A DNA stretch of 58,105 nucleotides from JAVDCA01 sp035293985 (GTDB lineage Bacteria; Pseudomonadota; Alphaproteobacteria; Rhizobiales; Xanthobacteraceae). Position 1 is the stretch's first letter, and the number at the start of each line of letters is the position of its first letter. The notes under the pieces are model-generated. The model was not told the DNA's origin and made no database searches. It saw only the letters and a list, made by a program, of their open reading frames with translations. A program made the position numbers and the translations under genes. Shown in pieces: positions 15,637-23,863 of this stretch. Location: assembly GCA_035293985.1 (NCBI GenBank), contig DATGLS010000043.1:1-58105 (forward strand), in the 5' to 3' direction.

Positions 15637-16597
15637 TCGCCTCATCCCGGCGGCCCTGTTCACGGTCGGCCTCGGCCTCGTCTCCGCGTTCGGCTTCGAG
15701 GGCACGGGCGCCCGCGACGGTATGCGCGACGGTATGGCGCCGGCCGCGGCGGTGGACACGATCCCGCGCGCGACCCAGCCGGCCCCCGGTTTCGCGCCGC
15801 CAATGGCGGTGCCGAACGTGCCGGCCGGCGCAAATGCCAACTTGAACACGAGCTTGCCGGCCACGCGGCCGCTCACCCGCAGCCTGACGCCGACCCATCC
15901 GCTGACGCCGGGCGAGGCGTTCCTGACCGGCACCGAGGCGCTGCGCGCCGGCAACACCACGGCCGGCATCCACGCGCTCGAATACGCCGCCGAAAACGGC
16001 CATGCGCTCGCCGAGTGGAAGCTCGGACGCATGTATGCGGACGGCGACCATGTCACCCGCGACGACCTGCGCGCCTTCGACTACTTCCAGGACATCGTCG
16101 ACAACCACTCGGACGACACCCTCGGCACCCCGCAGGCGCGCTTTGTCGCCAATGCCTACGTGGCGCTCGGCAGCTACTTCCTCAACGGCATTCCCAACTC
16201 GCCGGTGAAGCCCGACGCGCTGCGTGCGCGCGACCTCTATGCCTATGCGGCCTCCTATTTCGGCGACGCCGAAGCCCAGTACCGGCTCGGCCGCATGTTG
16301 CTCGAAGGTCAGGGCGGGCCGCGCGATCCCTGGCAGGCGGCCCGCTGGCTCAAGCTCGCGGCCGACAAGCGCCACACCCAGGCGCAGGCGCTCCTCGGCA
16401 TCACGATGTTCAAGGGTGACGGCATTCCGCGCCAGGCCGCGCGCGGCCTGATGTACCTCATCGTTGCGCACGATGCGGCGAGGCAGGACAAGGCGATCGC
16501 CGACCTGCAGGCCTGGGCCTTTGCCAACGCCAGCGACGACGAGCGCGCGATGGCGCTGACGTATCTCGAATCCTGGGCGCAGGGCCGGCGGGATTAG
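15623..16597 (+). CDS. Exported Sel1-repeat protein, ExoR-like
   Basis: 324 residues. The N-terminal signal sequence RLIPAALFTVGLGLVSAFGF is followed by a Pro/Thr-rich linker. From about residue 90 there is a chain of Sel1/TPR-like repeats, including GIHALEYAAENGHALAEWKL and AEAQYRLGRMLLEGQGGPRD, then HTQAQALLGITMFKGDGIPR. Composition and order resemble ExoR, the periplasmic negative regulator of the ChvG/ChvI sensor system in rhizobia. The identity is by resemblance only. The ATG overlaps the ilvD end by 14 bases with GGAGGTCAGG as a ribosome site, so it is probably expressed with ilvD. A palindromic repeat begins 3 bases after its stop. Confidence 0.8.
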   Translation: MRISDRLIPAALFTVGLGLVSAFGFEGTGARDGMRDGMAPAAAVDTIPRATQPAPGFAPPMAVPNVPAGANANLNTSLPATRPLTRSLTPTHPLTPGEAFLTGTEALRAGNTTAGIHALEYAAENGHALAEWKLGRMYADGDHVTRDDLRAFDYFQDIVDNHSDDTLGTPQARFVANAYVALGSYFLNGIPNSPVKPDALRARDLYAYAASYFGDAEAQYRLGRMLLEGQGGPRDPWQAARWLKLAADKRHTQAQALLGITMFKGDGIPRQAARGLMYLIVAHDAARQDKAIADLQAWAFANASDDERAMALTYLESWAQGRRD

Positions 16598-16599
16598 TC

Positions 16600-16679
16600 G
16601 TAGCCCGCATGGAGCGAAGCGGAATGCGGGGACAAGCCTTTCCCCGGATTGCGCCGCTTCGCGGCTCCATCCGGGCTAC
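16600..16679. repeat. GTAGCCCG palindromic repeat, copy 1
   Basis: An 80-base element starting GTAGCCCGCATGGAGCG and ending CCATCCGGGCTAC. Its two ends are imperfect inverse copies that can form a long hairpin. Its inverse matches the element at 50447-50525 closely. It separates the convergent ExoR-like and xth genes and supplies the xth stop codon (TAG, read from 16678 to 16676 on the minus strand). Confidence 0.85.
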
Positions 16680-17464
16680 TTGTCCGTCGCGAGGTCGATG
16701 TAGACCGGCACGTGATCCGACGGCTTCTCCCAAGCCCTGACATGCTTGTCGACGCCGGCGCCGACGAGGCGGTCGGCCGCCTGCGGCGACAGCAGCAGGT
16801 GGTCGATGCGGATGCCGTTGTTCTTTTGCCAGGCGCCCGCCTGGTAGTCCCAGAACGTGTAGACGCCCGCGCTATCGTCGACCGCGCGCAGCGCGTCGGT
16901 GAGGCCGAGGTTGATCAGGGCGCCGAACCTGTCGCGGGTCTGCGGGAGGAAGAGGGCGTCGTTGGTCCAGGCCTCGGGGTTGCGCACGTCGCGCGGGGCC
17001 GGGATCACGTTGTAGTCGCCGGCGAGAATGAGCGGCTCCTCGTGCTCGAGCCGTTCCTGCACGTAGCGAGCAAGCCGGTCCATCCATTTGAGCTTGTAGC
17101 TGTATTTGTCGGTCCCGGTCGGGTTGCCGTTGGGCAGGTAGATCGAGGCCACGCGCACCACGCCGGACGGCGTCGAGACCTGCGCCTCGATGAACCGCGC
17201 ATGGTCGTCCTCGTTGTCGCCCGGCAACCGCGGCGTCACCTCATCGAACGGCAGCTTGGAGAGGATCGCCACGCCGTTGAAGGTCTTTTGCCCGTGCACC
17301 GCCAGATTGTAGCCAAGCTCCTCGAACGGCTCGCGCGGAAACGCCTCGTCGACGCATTTCGTCTCCTGCAGGCAGACGAGATCCGGGGCGCGTTCCTTGA
17401 GCCAGGCGACAGCGGAATCGACCCGCTGCTTGATCGAGTTGACGTTCCAGGTGGCGATGCGCAT
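16676..17464 (-). CDS. xth: Exodeoxyribonuclease III
   Basis: 262 residues of the EEP (exonuclease-endonuclease-phosphatase) family. The start MRIATWNVNSIKQRV carries the conserved Asn, LQETKC supplies the metal Glu (E34), and the middle has LILAGDYNVIPAPRDV (catalytic Asp/Asn). RIDHLLLSP and SDHVPVYIDL provide the terminal Asp-His. It repairs abasic sites and blocked 3' ends in DNA. The ATG at 17464 gives the canonical N-terminus, whereas an upstream extension reads as random Arg/Ala. The stop codon lies in a palindromic repeat. Confidence 0.95.
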   Translation of the reverse strand: MRIATWNVNSIKQRVDSAVAWLKERAPDLVCLQETKCVDEAFPREPFEELGYNLAVHGQKTFNGVAILSKLPFDEVTPRLPGDNEDDHARFIEAQVSTPSGVVRVASIYLPNGNPTGTDKYSYKLKWMDRLARYVQERLEHEEPLILAGDYNVIPAPRDVRNPEAWTNDALFLPQTRDRFGALINLGLTDALRAVDDSAGVYTFWDYQAGAWQKNNGIRIDHLLLSPQAADRLVGAGVDKHVRAWEKPSDHVPVYIDLATDK

Positions 17465-17549
17465 TGGCGTTCGGGCGGTGGCGTTGCGGGAGCGGGCGGT
17501 GCACAATGCCCGGCCGGAGGCGGCGTGCAAGCCCACCGGCCGCGGCCGG

Positions 17550-17640
17550 CGTAAAATTCATATAAAATCACCCCCCGCGCGGCGGGAAGTGCTGCCACGT
17601 CGATTGTGAATATGTTAGCTCAAATTCTGGCATAATAAGC
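17550..17640. promoter_or_regulatory. Candidate divergent promoter region (xth / RND pump)
   Basis: In the 267-base gap between xth and the RND adaptor gene, two AT-rich islands stand out: ATTCATATAAAATC (17555-17568) and TTCTGGCATAATAAG (17625-17639). The first could serve as -10 for xth and the second (CATAAT) as -10 for the pump genes. No convincing -35 elements were identified. Confidence 0.25.
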
Positions 17641-17731
17641 GCATGCGGCGCGCTCGGGCGCGCCCGACGTGCCAGACGTGCCTGGGAGCAGGGACGCCGC
17701 GGCCAGCAGGGCCAGGGGGCGACGGTAGTTG

Positions 17732-18859
17732 ATGGCGAGAAAATTCGTGCTTGTCGTGGCCGCTGCGGCCGCCGTCGCCGCGGGCGTGTATGGGGTGCGC
17801 TGGTACGGCCGTGCCGACACCGCAGTGGCGCAGCAGCCGCCCGCGCCGCGCCCGGTCTCGGTCGAGGTCACGACCGCACTCAGGAAGGACATGCCGGTGC
17901 TGCTCGAAGGCATCGGCAACGTGACGACGATCGCGAGCGTCGCGGTGAGGAGCCGCCTCGACAACGAGATCGTCGAGGTGCATTTCGCCGACGGCGCCAA
18001 GGTCGAGAAGGGCGACCTGCTCCTCACGCTCGATCGGCGCGCCATCGAGGCGCAGATGCGGCAGGTCGAGGGCAATATCGCGCGCGACCAGGCGCAGCTC
18101 GACGGCGCGCTGCGCGACGTCAAGCGCTACACCGATCTCGTCGCCAAGGCCGCGACCCCGGTCCTCAATCTCGAGAACGCGCAGACGGCCGCCGCGACCT
18201 TCACTGGCGCCCTCAAGGCCGATCAGGCCGCGCTCGAGAACCTGAAGGTCCAGCTCAGCTACTGCGTCATCCGCGCGCCGATCTCCGGCCGCATCAGCCA
18301 GGCCGCCGTGAAGGTCGGCAATTTCGTGCGCGCCGCCGACGTCTCGCCGATCGCCGTGATCAACCAGATGGCGCCGGTCTACGTCACCTTCACGCTCCCA
18401 CAGCGCAACCTGCCGGACGTGCGTCATGCGCTCGCGGCCGGCAGCGCCAACGTCGAGGTGATCATTCCGGGCGAGCCGCGCCGCGCGCACGGCGCCGTCA
18501 CGATGATCGAGAACGCGGTCGACATCACGACCGGCATGGCGACGGTCCGCGCCACCATGCCGAACGAGGACGAGCTGCTGTGGCCCGGGACGCTCGTCAC
18601 GGCCCGCATGACCTTGCGGATGGAAAATTCGGTCGCAGTGCCCTCGGTGGCCGTGCAGGTGAGCCAGTCGGGGCCCTTCGTCTACGTGGTGCGCGACCAC
18701 AAGGCGGTGGTCCAGCCCGTCAAGGTCGAGCGCACCGTCGATGACCTCACCGTGGTGAGCGAAGGTCTCAACGGCGGCGAAACGGTCGTGACCGACGGCC
18801 ACCTGCTGCTGACCAACGGAACGCCCGTGTCGACCCGCGCGCGCAACAGCGGCGTCTGA
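17732..18859 (+). CDS. RND efflux pump periplasmic adaptor (HlyD/MdtA type)
   Basis: 375 residues. An N-terminal membrane/signal segment (KFVLVVAAAAAVAAGVYGV) is followed by a biotinyl-lipoyl-like half (IVEVHFADGAKVEKGDLLL). Then come a helical hairpin region (residues about 100-165), the second lipoyl half (LSYCVIRAPISGRISQAAVK) and beta-barrel and membrane-proximal domains. This layout is that of MdtA/MexA-type adaptors linking an RND pump to a TolC channel. The ATG at 17732 is used; a TTG sits directly before it. The permease gene begins 5 bases after its stop. No local repressor or outer channel gene is present. Confidence 0.92.
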   Translation: MARKFVLVVAAAAAVAAGVYGVRWYGRADTAVAQQPPAPRPVSVEVTTALRKDMPVLLEGIGNVTTIASVAVRSRLDNEIVEVHFADGAKVEKGDLLLTLDRRAIEAQMRQVEGNIARDQAQLDGALRDVKRYTDLVAKAATPVLNLENAQTAAATFTGALKADQAALENLKVQLSYCVIRAPISGRISQAAVKVGNFVRAADVSPIAVINQMAPVYVTFTLPQRNLPDVRHALAAGSANVEVIIPGEPRRAHGAVTMIENAVDITTGMATVRATMPNEDELLWPGTLVTARMTLRMENSVAVPSVAVQVSQSGPFVYVVRDHKAVVQPVKVERTVDDLTVVSEGLNGGETVVTDGHLLLTNGTPVSTRARNSGV

Positions 18860-18864
18860 TCGCC

Positions 18865-21800
18865 ATGCAGATCTCCGAAGCCTGCATTCGCCGCCCCGTG
18901 ATGACGACGCTGATCACGGCGTCGCTGATCGTGTTCGGCATCTTCGCGTACCGTCTGCTCGCGGTCGCGGCCCTGCCGGCCGTGGACTTCCCGACCATCC
19001 AGATCACCGCCACGCTGCCGGGCGCGAGCTCCGAGACCATGGCGGCGTCGGTCGCCTCGCCGATCGAGCGCCAGCTCTCGACCATCGCGGGCATCACGGC
19101 GATGAACTCGTCGTCCGCGCTCGGCGTCTCGCAGATCACGATCCAGTTCGACCTCGGCCGCAACATCGACGGCGCCTCGCTCGACGTGCAGACCGCGCTT
19201 GCGACGGCGCAAAAGCTGCTGCCGGTCGAGATGACGACGCCGCCCTCGTTCCGCAAGGTCAATCCGGGCGACTTCCCGGTGCTCTACATCAGCATGCGGT
19301 CCGACACGCTGCCGCTGTCGGCGATCGACGAGTACGCCGAAACCGTGCTGGCGCCGCAGATCTCGCAGCTGCCCGGCATCGCCCAGGTGCTGGTCTACGG
19401 CGCGCAGAAATTCGCGGTGCGCGTCCAGGTCGACCCGATCGCGGCCGCGGCGCGCAATATCGCGCTCGATGACATCCGCACGGTGGTGACCAAGGCGAAT
19501 TCCTCCGCGCCGGTCGGCACGCTGCAGGGCAGCAAGCAAGCCGTGACGCTGCTCGCGACCAGCGCCATTCTCCATGCGGCCGACTACCGTAACGTCGTGG
19601 TCGCCTATCGCAATGGCGCGCCGGTCAAGCTCACCGAGGTCGCCCGCGTCATCGACAGCGTCGAGAACGACAAGATCGCCACCTGGTTCAACGACGAGCG
19701 CGCGATCGTGCTCGCGATCCAGCGCCAGCCCGATGCCAACACCGTCGAGGTGGTCGACATGGTGCGGGCCAAGCTGCCGCAGATGCGCGCGCAGGTGCCG
19801 CCCTCGATCCAGATGGAGCCGCTGTTCGACCGCTCGCTCTCGATCCGTGCCGCGGTAAGCGATGTCGAGGAGACGCTGGCGATCGCGATCTGCCTCGTCA
19901 TCATGGTGATCTTTCTGTTCTTGCGCAAAGTGTCCGCGACGATCATCCCGGCGCTGGCGGTGCCGATCTCGCTGATCGCGACGTGCGCCGCGATGTACGC
20001 ATTCGGGTTCTCGATCAACAACATGACGTTGCTCGCGCTCACGCTCTCGGTCGGCTTCGTGGTCGACGACGCGATCGTCATGCTGGAGAACATCGTGCGC
20101 CACATCGAGGGCGGCATGCGGCCGTTCGAGGCGGCGCTCAAGGGCTCGCGCGAGATCGGCTTCACCATCGTCTCGATCACCTTCTCGCTGATCGCGGTGT
20201 TCATCCCCGTCCTGCTGATGGGCGGCATGGTGGGTCGCGTCTTCCGCGAGTTTGCCGTCACGGTCGCAGTGGCGATCATCATGTCGGGCTTCGTCTCGCT
20301 CACGCTGACGCCGATGCTGTGCGCGCGCGTGCTCAAGGGCCATCACGGTGAGGAGAAGCAGTTCTTCGTGCTGCGCGCCTTCGAGCGCGTGTTCGAGCTC
20401 ATGCTCGCGGCCTACGACTGGTCGCTCGGCCAGGTGATCCGCTTCAAGGCCGTGATGCTGCTGATAACCCTGGCGACGATCGGCGGGACGATCTGGCTCT
20501 TCATCAACGTGCCGAGGGGCTTCTTCCCGCAGGAAGACACCGGCTACGTGATCGGCATCACCGACGCCAATACCGACATCGGCTTTGCCGCCATGGTCGA
20601 GCACCAGCGCAAGATCGCCGATATCGTCCGCCGCGATCCGGCGGTCGACTACGTCAACTCGACGGTCGGCACCGGGGGCCCCAACCAGCTGTCCAACAGC
20701 GGGCGCATGCTGGTCGCGCTCAAGCCGCGGGAGGAGCGCGATCCGCTGCCCGTGGTGCTGGCGCGCCTGCGCCGCACCGCCAACGTCATCATCGGCATGG
20801 AGATCTTCTTCCAGCCGATCCAGAACATCAATCTCGGCGGCAAGCTCGCCAAGAGCCAGTATCAATACACGCTGCAGTCAAACGATACCGATACCCTTTA
20901 TCGCGTCGCGCCCGAGATGCGCGACAAGATCGCCAGGATTCCCGGCCTGCTCGACGTCACCACCGACCTCTACGTGAAGAACCCGCAGATCACCGTCGAG
21001 GTCGATCGCGAGAAGGCGGCCGTCTACGGCATCTCCATCGATCAGGTGCGCCAGGAGCTCTACGACGCCTTCGGCTCGCGTCAGGTGGCGACGATCTATA
21101 CGCAGGCGAACAATTACCAGGTCATCCTCGAGACCAAGCCCGAATTCCAGTCGAGCGTGAGTGACCTCAACAAGATCTACATCAAGACCAATCAGCCGAA
21201 CGCCACGACCGGCGTGGGCGCGGGCATCAATGGAAACGGCGTCGCCAACGGGCCCGTCATCCCGCTCAGCGCCGTCACCAGAATGGTGCCGACGGTCGGG
21301 CCGCTGCAGGTCAACCATCAGGGCCAGCAGCCGGCCGTCACCATCTCGTTCAACCTCGTTCCCGGCTTTTCGCTCGGACAGGCGGAAGACGCCATTCTGA
21401 AGTTGGAGCGCGATGATCGCTTGCCGGCAACCATAACGACGGGCTTCCAAGGGACCGCACAGGTCTTCCAGGAGGCGCAGAAAGGCCAGATCGTCCTCGT
21501 GGCGGCGGCGATTTTTGCCGCCTACGTGATCCTGGGCATCCTCTACGAAAGCTTCATCCACCCGATCACCATCATCTCGGGCCTGCCGTCGGCCGGCATC
21601 GGCGCCATTCTGACGCTGCTGCTCTTCCGCATGGATCTGTCCGTGATCGCGATGATCGGCATCGTCATGCTGGTCGGCATCGTGAAGAAGAACGCCATCA
21701 TGATGATCGACTTCGCGATCGAGCGCCGCCGCGTCGGGCTCGGCGCCGAGGCGGCGATCCGCGAGGCCGCGGTGCTGCGTTTCCGCCCGATCATGATGAC

Positions 21801-22041
21801 GACGTTCGCGGCGATCTTCGGCACCCTGCCGATCGCGCTCGGCACCGGCGCGGGCGCCGAGCTGCGCCAGCCGCTCGGCGTCGCGGTGGTGGGCGGCTTG
21901 TGCCTGTCGCAGCTGCTCACCCTCTACATCACGCCGGTGATCTATCTTTACCTCGACCGCTTCGACCGACTACTCAAGCGACGCCTCGAGCCGCAGCTCC
22001 AGGACGTCACACCCGCGCCGACCGCGGTCGCAGCGGAGTAG
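18865..22041 (+). CDS. RND multidrug efflux permease (MdtB/MdtC-like)
   Basis: 1058 residues, the standard length for the HAE1/AcrB-like family. The start ISEACIRRPVMTTLITASLI is typical, followed by large periplasmic loops after helices 1 and 7. The helix 4 signature is LALTLSVGFVVDDAIVMLEN, with two Asp residues in the proton relay. The second half has the matching MIGIVMLVGIVKKNAIMMID with the relay Lys/Asn. It pumps drugs or metabolites out of the inner membrane or periplasm with the adaptor encoded just upstream. The outer channel may be the TolC encoded at 1820-3223 (inference). Substrate range cannot be read from the sequence. Confidence 0.95.
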   Translation: MQISEACIRRPVMTTLITASLIVFGIFAYRLLAVAALPAVDFPTIQITATLPGASSETMAASVASPIERQLSTIAGITAMNSSSALGVSQITIQFDLGRNIDGASLDVQTALATAQKLLPVEMTTPPSFRKVNPGDFPVLYISMRSDTLPLSAIDEYAETVLAPQISQLPGIAQVLVYGAQKFAVRVQVDPIAAAARNIALDDIRTVVTKANSSAPVGTLQGSKQAVTLLATSAILHAADYRNVVVAYRNGAPVKLTEVARVIDSVENDKIATWFNDERAIVLAIQRQPDANTVEVVDMVRAKLPQMRAQVPPSIQMEPLFDRSLSIRAAVSDVEETLAIAICLVIMVIFLFLRKVSATIIPALAVPISLIATCAAMYAFGFSINNMTLLALTLSVGFVVDDAIVMLENIVRHIEGGMRPFEAALKGSREIGFTIVSITFSLIAVFIPVLLMGGMVGRVFREFAVTVAVAIIMSGFVSLTLTPMLCARVLKGHHGEEKQFFVLRAFERVFELMLAAYDWSLGQVIRFKAVMLLITLATIGGTIWLFINVPRGFFPQEDTGYVIGITDANTDIGFAAMVEHQRKIADIVRRDPAVDYVNSTVGTGGPNQLSNSGRMLVALKPREERDPLPVVLARLRRTANVIIGMEIFFQPIQNINLGGKLAKSQYQYTLQSNDTDTLYRVAPEMRDKIARIPGLLDVTTDLYVKNPQITVEVDREKAAVYGISIDQVRQELYDAFGSRQVATIYTQANNYQVILETKPEFQSSVSDLNKIYIKTNQPNATTGVGAGINGNGVANGPVIPLSAVTRMVPTVGPLQVNHQGQQPAVTISFNLVPGFSLGQAEDAILKLERDDRLPATITTGFQGTAQVFQEAQKGQIVLVAAAIFAAYVILGILYESFIHPITIISGLPSAGIGAILTLLLFRMDLSVIAMIGIVMLVGIVKKNAIMMIDFAIERRRVGLGAEAAIREAAVLRFRPIMMTTFAAIFGTLPIALGTGAGAELRQPLGVAVVGGLCLSQLLTLYITPVIYLYLDRFDRLLKRRLEPQLQDVTPAPTAVAAE

Positions 22042-22053
22042 GCCGCCTGCTTC

Positions 22054-22143
22054 GTGATGCCCGGCGAATGCCGGGGCATCCACGCCTTTCTTCTTCCCGG
22101 GCTCAAAGACGTGGACGGCCGGGACAAGCCCGGCCATCACGTG
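22054..22143. repeat. ATGGCCGGG palindromic repeat, long composite copy
   Basis: The left part GTGATGCCCGGCGAATGCCG is followed by GGGCATCCACG. The right part holds GACGTGGACGGCCGGGACAA and then GCCCGGCCATCACGTG. Each half is itself an inverted repeat, and the outer ends TGATG...CATCAC also pair. Related elements lie at 229-252, 32128-32170 and 47685-47760. This copy lies between the convergent RND permease and erpA genes and may end both transcripts. Confidence 0.75.
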
Positions 22144-22157
22144 AAATCAGGATTGGA

Positions 22158-22487
22158 TCAGATCGAGAAGCTCGTCCCGCAGCCGCAGGAGGCGGTGGCG
22201 ACGGGGTTGTTGATCTTGAACGAGGCGCCGATCAGGTCATCGACGTAGTCGATCTCGGCGCCGGCCATGTACTTCACCGACATCGGGTCGATCAGCACCG
22301 TGGCTCCGCTCTGCGCGAGCACGAGGTCGTCGGCGGCCTTCGCCTGCTCGAAGCCGAACTTGTACTGAAAGCCCGAGCAGCCGCCGCCCTCGACCGAGAC
22401 GCGCAGCATGCTGCCGGCCGGCTCGGATTTTAGAATCTCACCGATCCGCCGCGCCGCCCGTTCCGTCATCGTCACGGTTTCGCTCAT
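22158..22487 (-). CDS. erpA: Iron-sulfur cluster insertion protein ErpA
   Basis: 109 residues of the A-type carrier family. It passes Fe-S clusters to target enzymes; lipoyl synthase and dihydroxy-acid dehydratase in this window are typical Fe-S clients. The three ligand cysteines are C37 (GGGCSGF), C101 and C103 (SCGCGTSFSI). The start at 22487 gives the canonical MSETVTMTERAARRI. The frame stays open for another 19 codons through a repetitive Gln/Glu/Ser/Lys stretch, which I regard as non-coding. It is divergent from dgt. Confidence 0.93.
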   Translation of the reverse strand: MSETVTMTERAARRIGEILKSEPAGSMLRVSVEGGGCSGFQYKFGFEQAKAADDLVLAQSGATVLIDPMSVKYMAGAEIDYVDDLIGASFKINNPVATASCGCGTSFSI

Positions 22488-22490
22488 GGT

Positions 22491-22540
22491 GTTGCTCTTG
22501 GTCTTGCTCTTGCTCTGCTCTCGGTCTTGCTCTTGCTCTC
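22491..22540. repeat. Low-complexity CTTGCTCTT stretch upstream of erpA
   Basis: About 50 bases built from degenerate repeats of TTGCTC and CTTGCTCT, located immediately upstream of the erpA start in the 145-base divergent gap before dgt. On the minus strand it reads as purine-rich GAGCAAGAGC repeats. It could be a replication-slippage tract able to vary in length. Confidence 0.6.
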
Positions 22541-22632
22541 GCACTTGGTCAGCTTTTCGCCTGGCCGGTTGCGGTTCGGGCCGACTCTTAGTTAAGTGCG
22601 GGCCCGGTTCGGGTCAACTGGACGAGGCAGAG

Positions 22633-23838
22633 ATGGCGGTTTCGGCGGCCCGCCCGCGCGCGCCCTATGCGGCCGATCCGGCGAAATGCGGCGGCCGCCG
22701 TTTTGCCGAGCCCCCAAGCCTGACGCGCAGCGACTTCCGCCGCGACTGCGACCGCATCATCCATTCGACCGCATTCCGCCGCCTCGCCGACAAAACGCAG
22801 GTGTTCATCCCGCACGAGGGCGATCACTACCGCACGAGACTCACCCACACCCTCGAGGTGACCCAGATCGCGCGCTCGCTCGCGCGCGCGCTCGGCCTCG
22901 ACGAGGATTTGGCCGAAGCCTCCGCGCTCGCCCACGATCTCGGGCATCCGCCGTTCGGCCATGCCGGCGAGCGCGCGCTCGACCGCTGCCTCGAGGGCTT
23001 CGGCGGCTTCGACCACAACGCGCAGACGCTCGCGGTGGTGACCCGGCTCGAGCGCCATTACGCCGATTTCGACGGGCTCAACCTCACCTGGGACACGCTC
23101 GAAGGCCTGGTCAAGCACAACGGACCGCTGATCGATACGCGCGGGCAGGCGATCGGCCCCCACGCCGACAAGGGCGTCGCGGCCGGGATCATCGGCTATT
23201 GCGCCGTGCAGGATCTGGCGCTCGGGCGCTATCCCAGCGCCGAGGCGCAGGCCGGCGCCATTGCGGACGACATCGCCTATGACGCGCACGACATCGACGA
23301 CGGCCTGCGCGCCGGGCTGTTCGTGGTCGATGATCTGACACCCGTGCCGCTCGCCGGCGACATCGTGCGCGAGCTCGCGACGATGTATCCGCACATCGAG
23401 CCCGGCCGTCGCGCTCACGAGGTGGTGCGCCGCCTGATCACCCGCATGATCGACGACGTGCTGGCGGAAAGCGATCGGCGGCTCAAGGCGCTCGGCGCGC
23501 GCTCGGTCGACGATGTGCGCGCCGCCTCGATGCCGGTCGTCGCTTTCTCGGCCGACATGGCGGCCGCCGACCGCGCGATCAAGAATTTCCTGCTCCCGCG
23601 CATGTACCGCCACGAGCGCGTCATGCGCATCATGCGCGATGCCGAGGGCGTCGTCGCCGATCTGTTCGACCGCTATGCGCAAAACCCCGGGGAGCTTCCC
23701 GAAGAGTGGCGCCAAAGCCTCGATGCGGACGCGGGCGCGGCAGCGCGCCACATCGCGGATTTCATCGCCGGCATGACCGATCGCTACGCCCTGATCGAGC
23801 ACGCGCGGCTCTTTGACTCGACCCCGGAATTGAGATAG
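22633..23838 (+). CDS. dgt: Deoxyguanosinetriphosphate triphosphohydrolase-like protein
   Basis: 401 residues, an HD-domain dNTP triphosphohydrolase of the shorter (type 2) bacterial subgroup. The N-terminus has RSDFRRDCDRIIHSTAFRRL. The metal-binding residues are in THTLEVTQIAR and in ALAHDLGHPPFGHAGE (the HD pair), with IADDIAYDAHDIDDGL carrying the last Asp. It hydrolyses dNTPs to nucleoside plus tripolyphosphate, helping to balance nucleotide pools. The ATG at 22633 has GAGGCAGAG before it. argS follows after 25 bases on the same strand, a pairing common in alphaproteobacteria. Confidence 0.95.
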   Translation: MAVSAARPRAPYAADPAKCGGRRFAEPPSLTRSDFRRDCDRIIHSTAFRRLADKTQVFIPHEGDHYRTRLTHTLEVTQIARSLARALGLDEDLAEASALAHDLGHPPFGHAGERALDRCLEGFGGFDHNAQTLAVVTRLERHYADFDGLNLTWDTLEGLVKHNGPLIDTRGQAIGPHADKGVAAGIIGYCAVQDLALGRYPSAEAQAGAIADDIAYDAHDIDDGLRAGLFVVDDLTPVPLAGDIVRELATMYPHIEPGRRAHEVVRRLITRMIDDVLAESDRRLKALGARSVDDVRAASMPVVAFSADMAAADRAIKNFLLPRMYRHERVMRIMRDAEGVVADLFDRYAQNPGELPEEWRQSLDADAGAAARHIADFIAGMTDRYALIEHARLFDSTPELR

Positions 23839-23863
23839 GCGGCGGCGAAACCGAGCATTTCGT

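Noticed and set aside
18682..20865. A long minus-strand open frame opposite the RND permease
   Set aside because: Same antisense-shadow pattern; the RND permease signatures are intact on the plus strand.
22488..22544. A 19-residue N-terminal extension of ErpA
   Set aside because: It runs through a repetitive tract and is not part of the ErpA family. The start at 22487 gives the canonical N-terminus.
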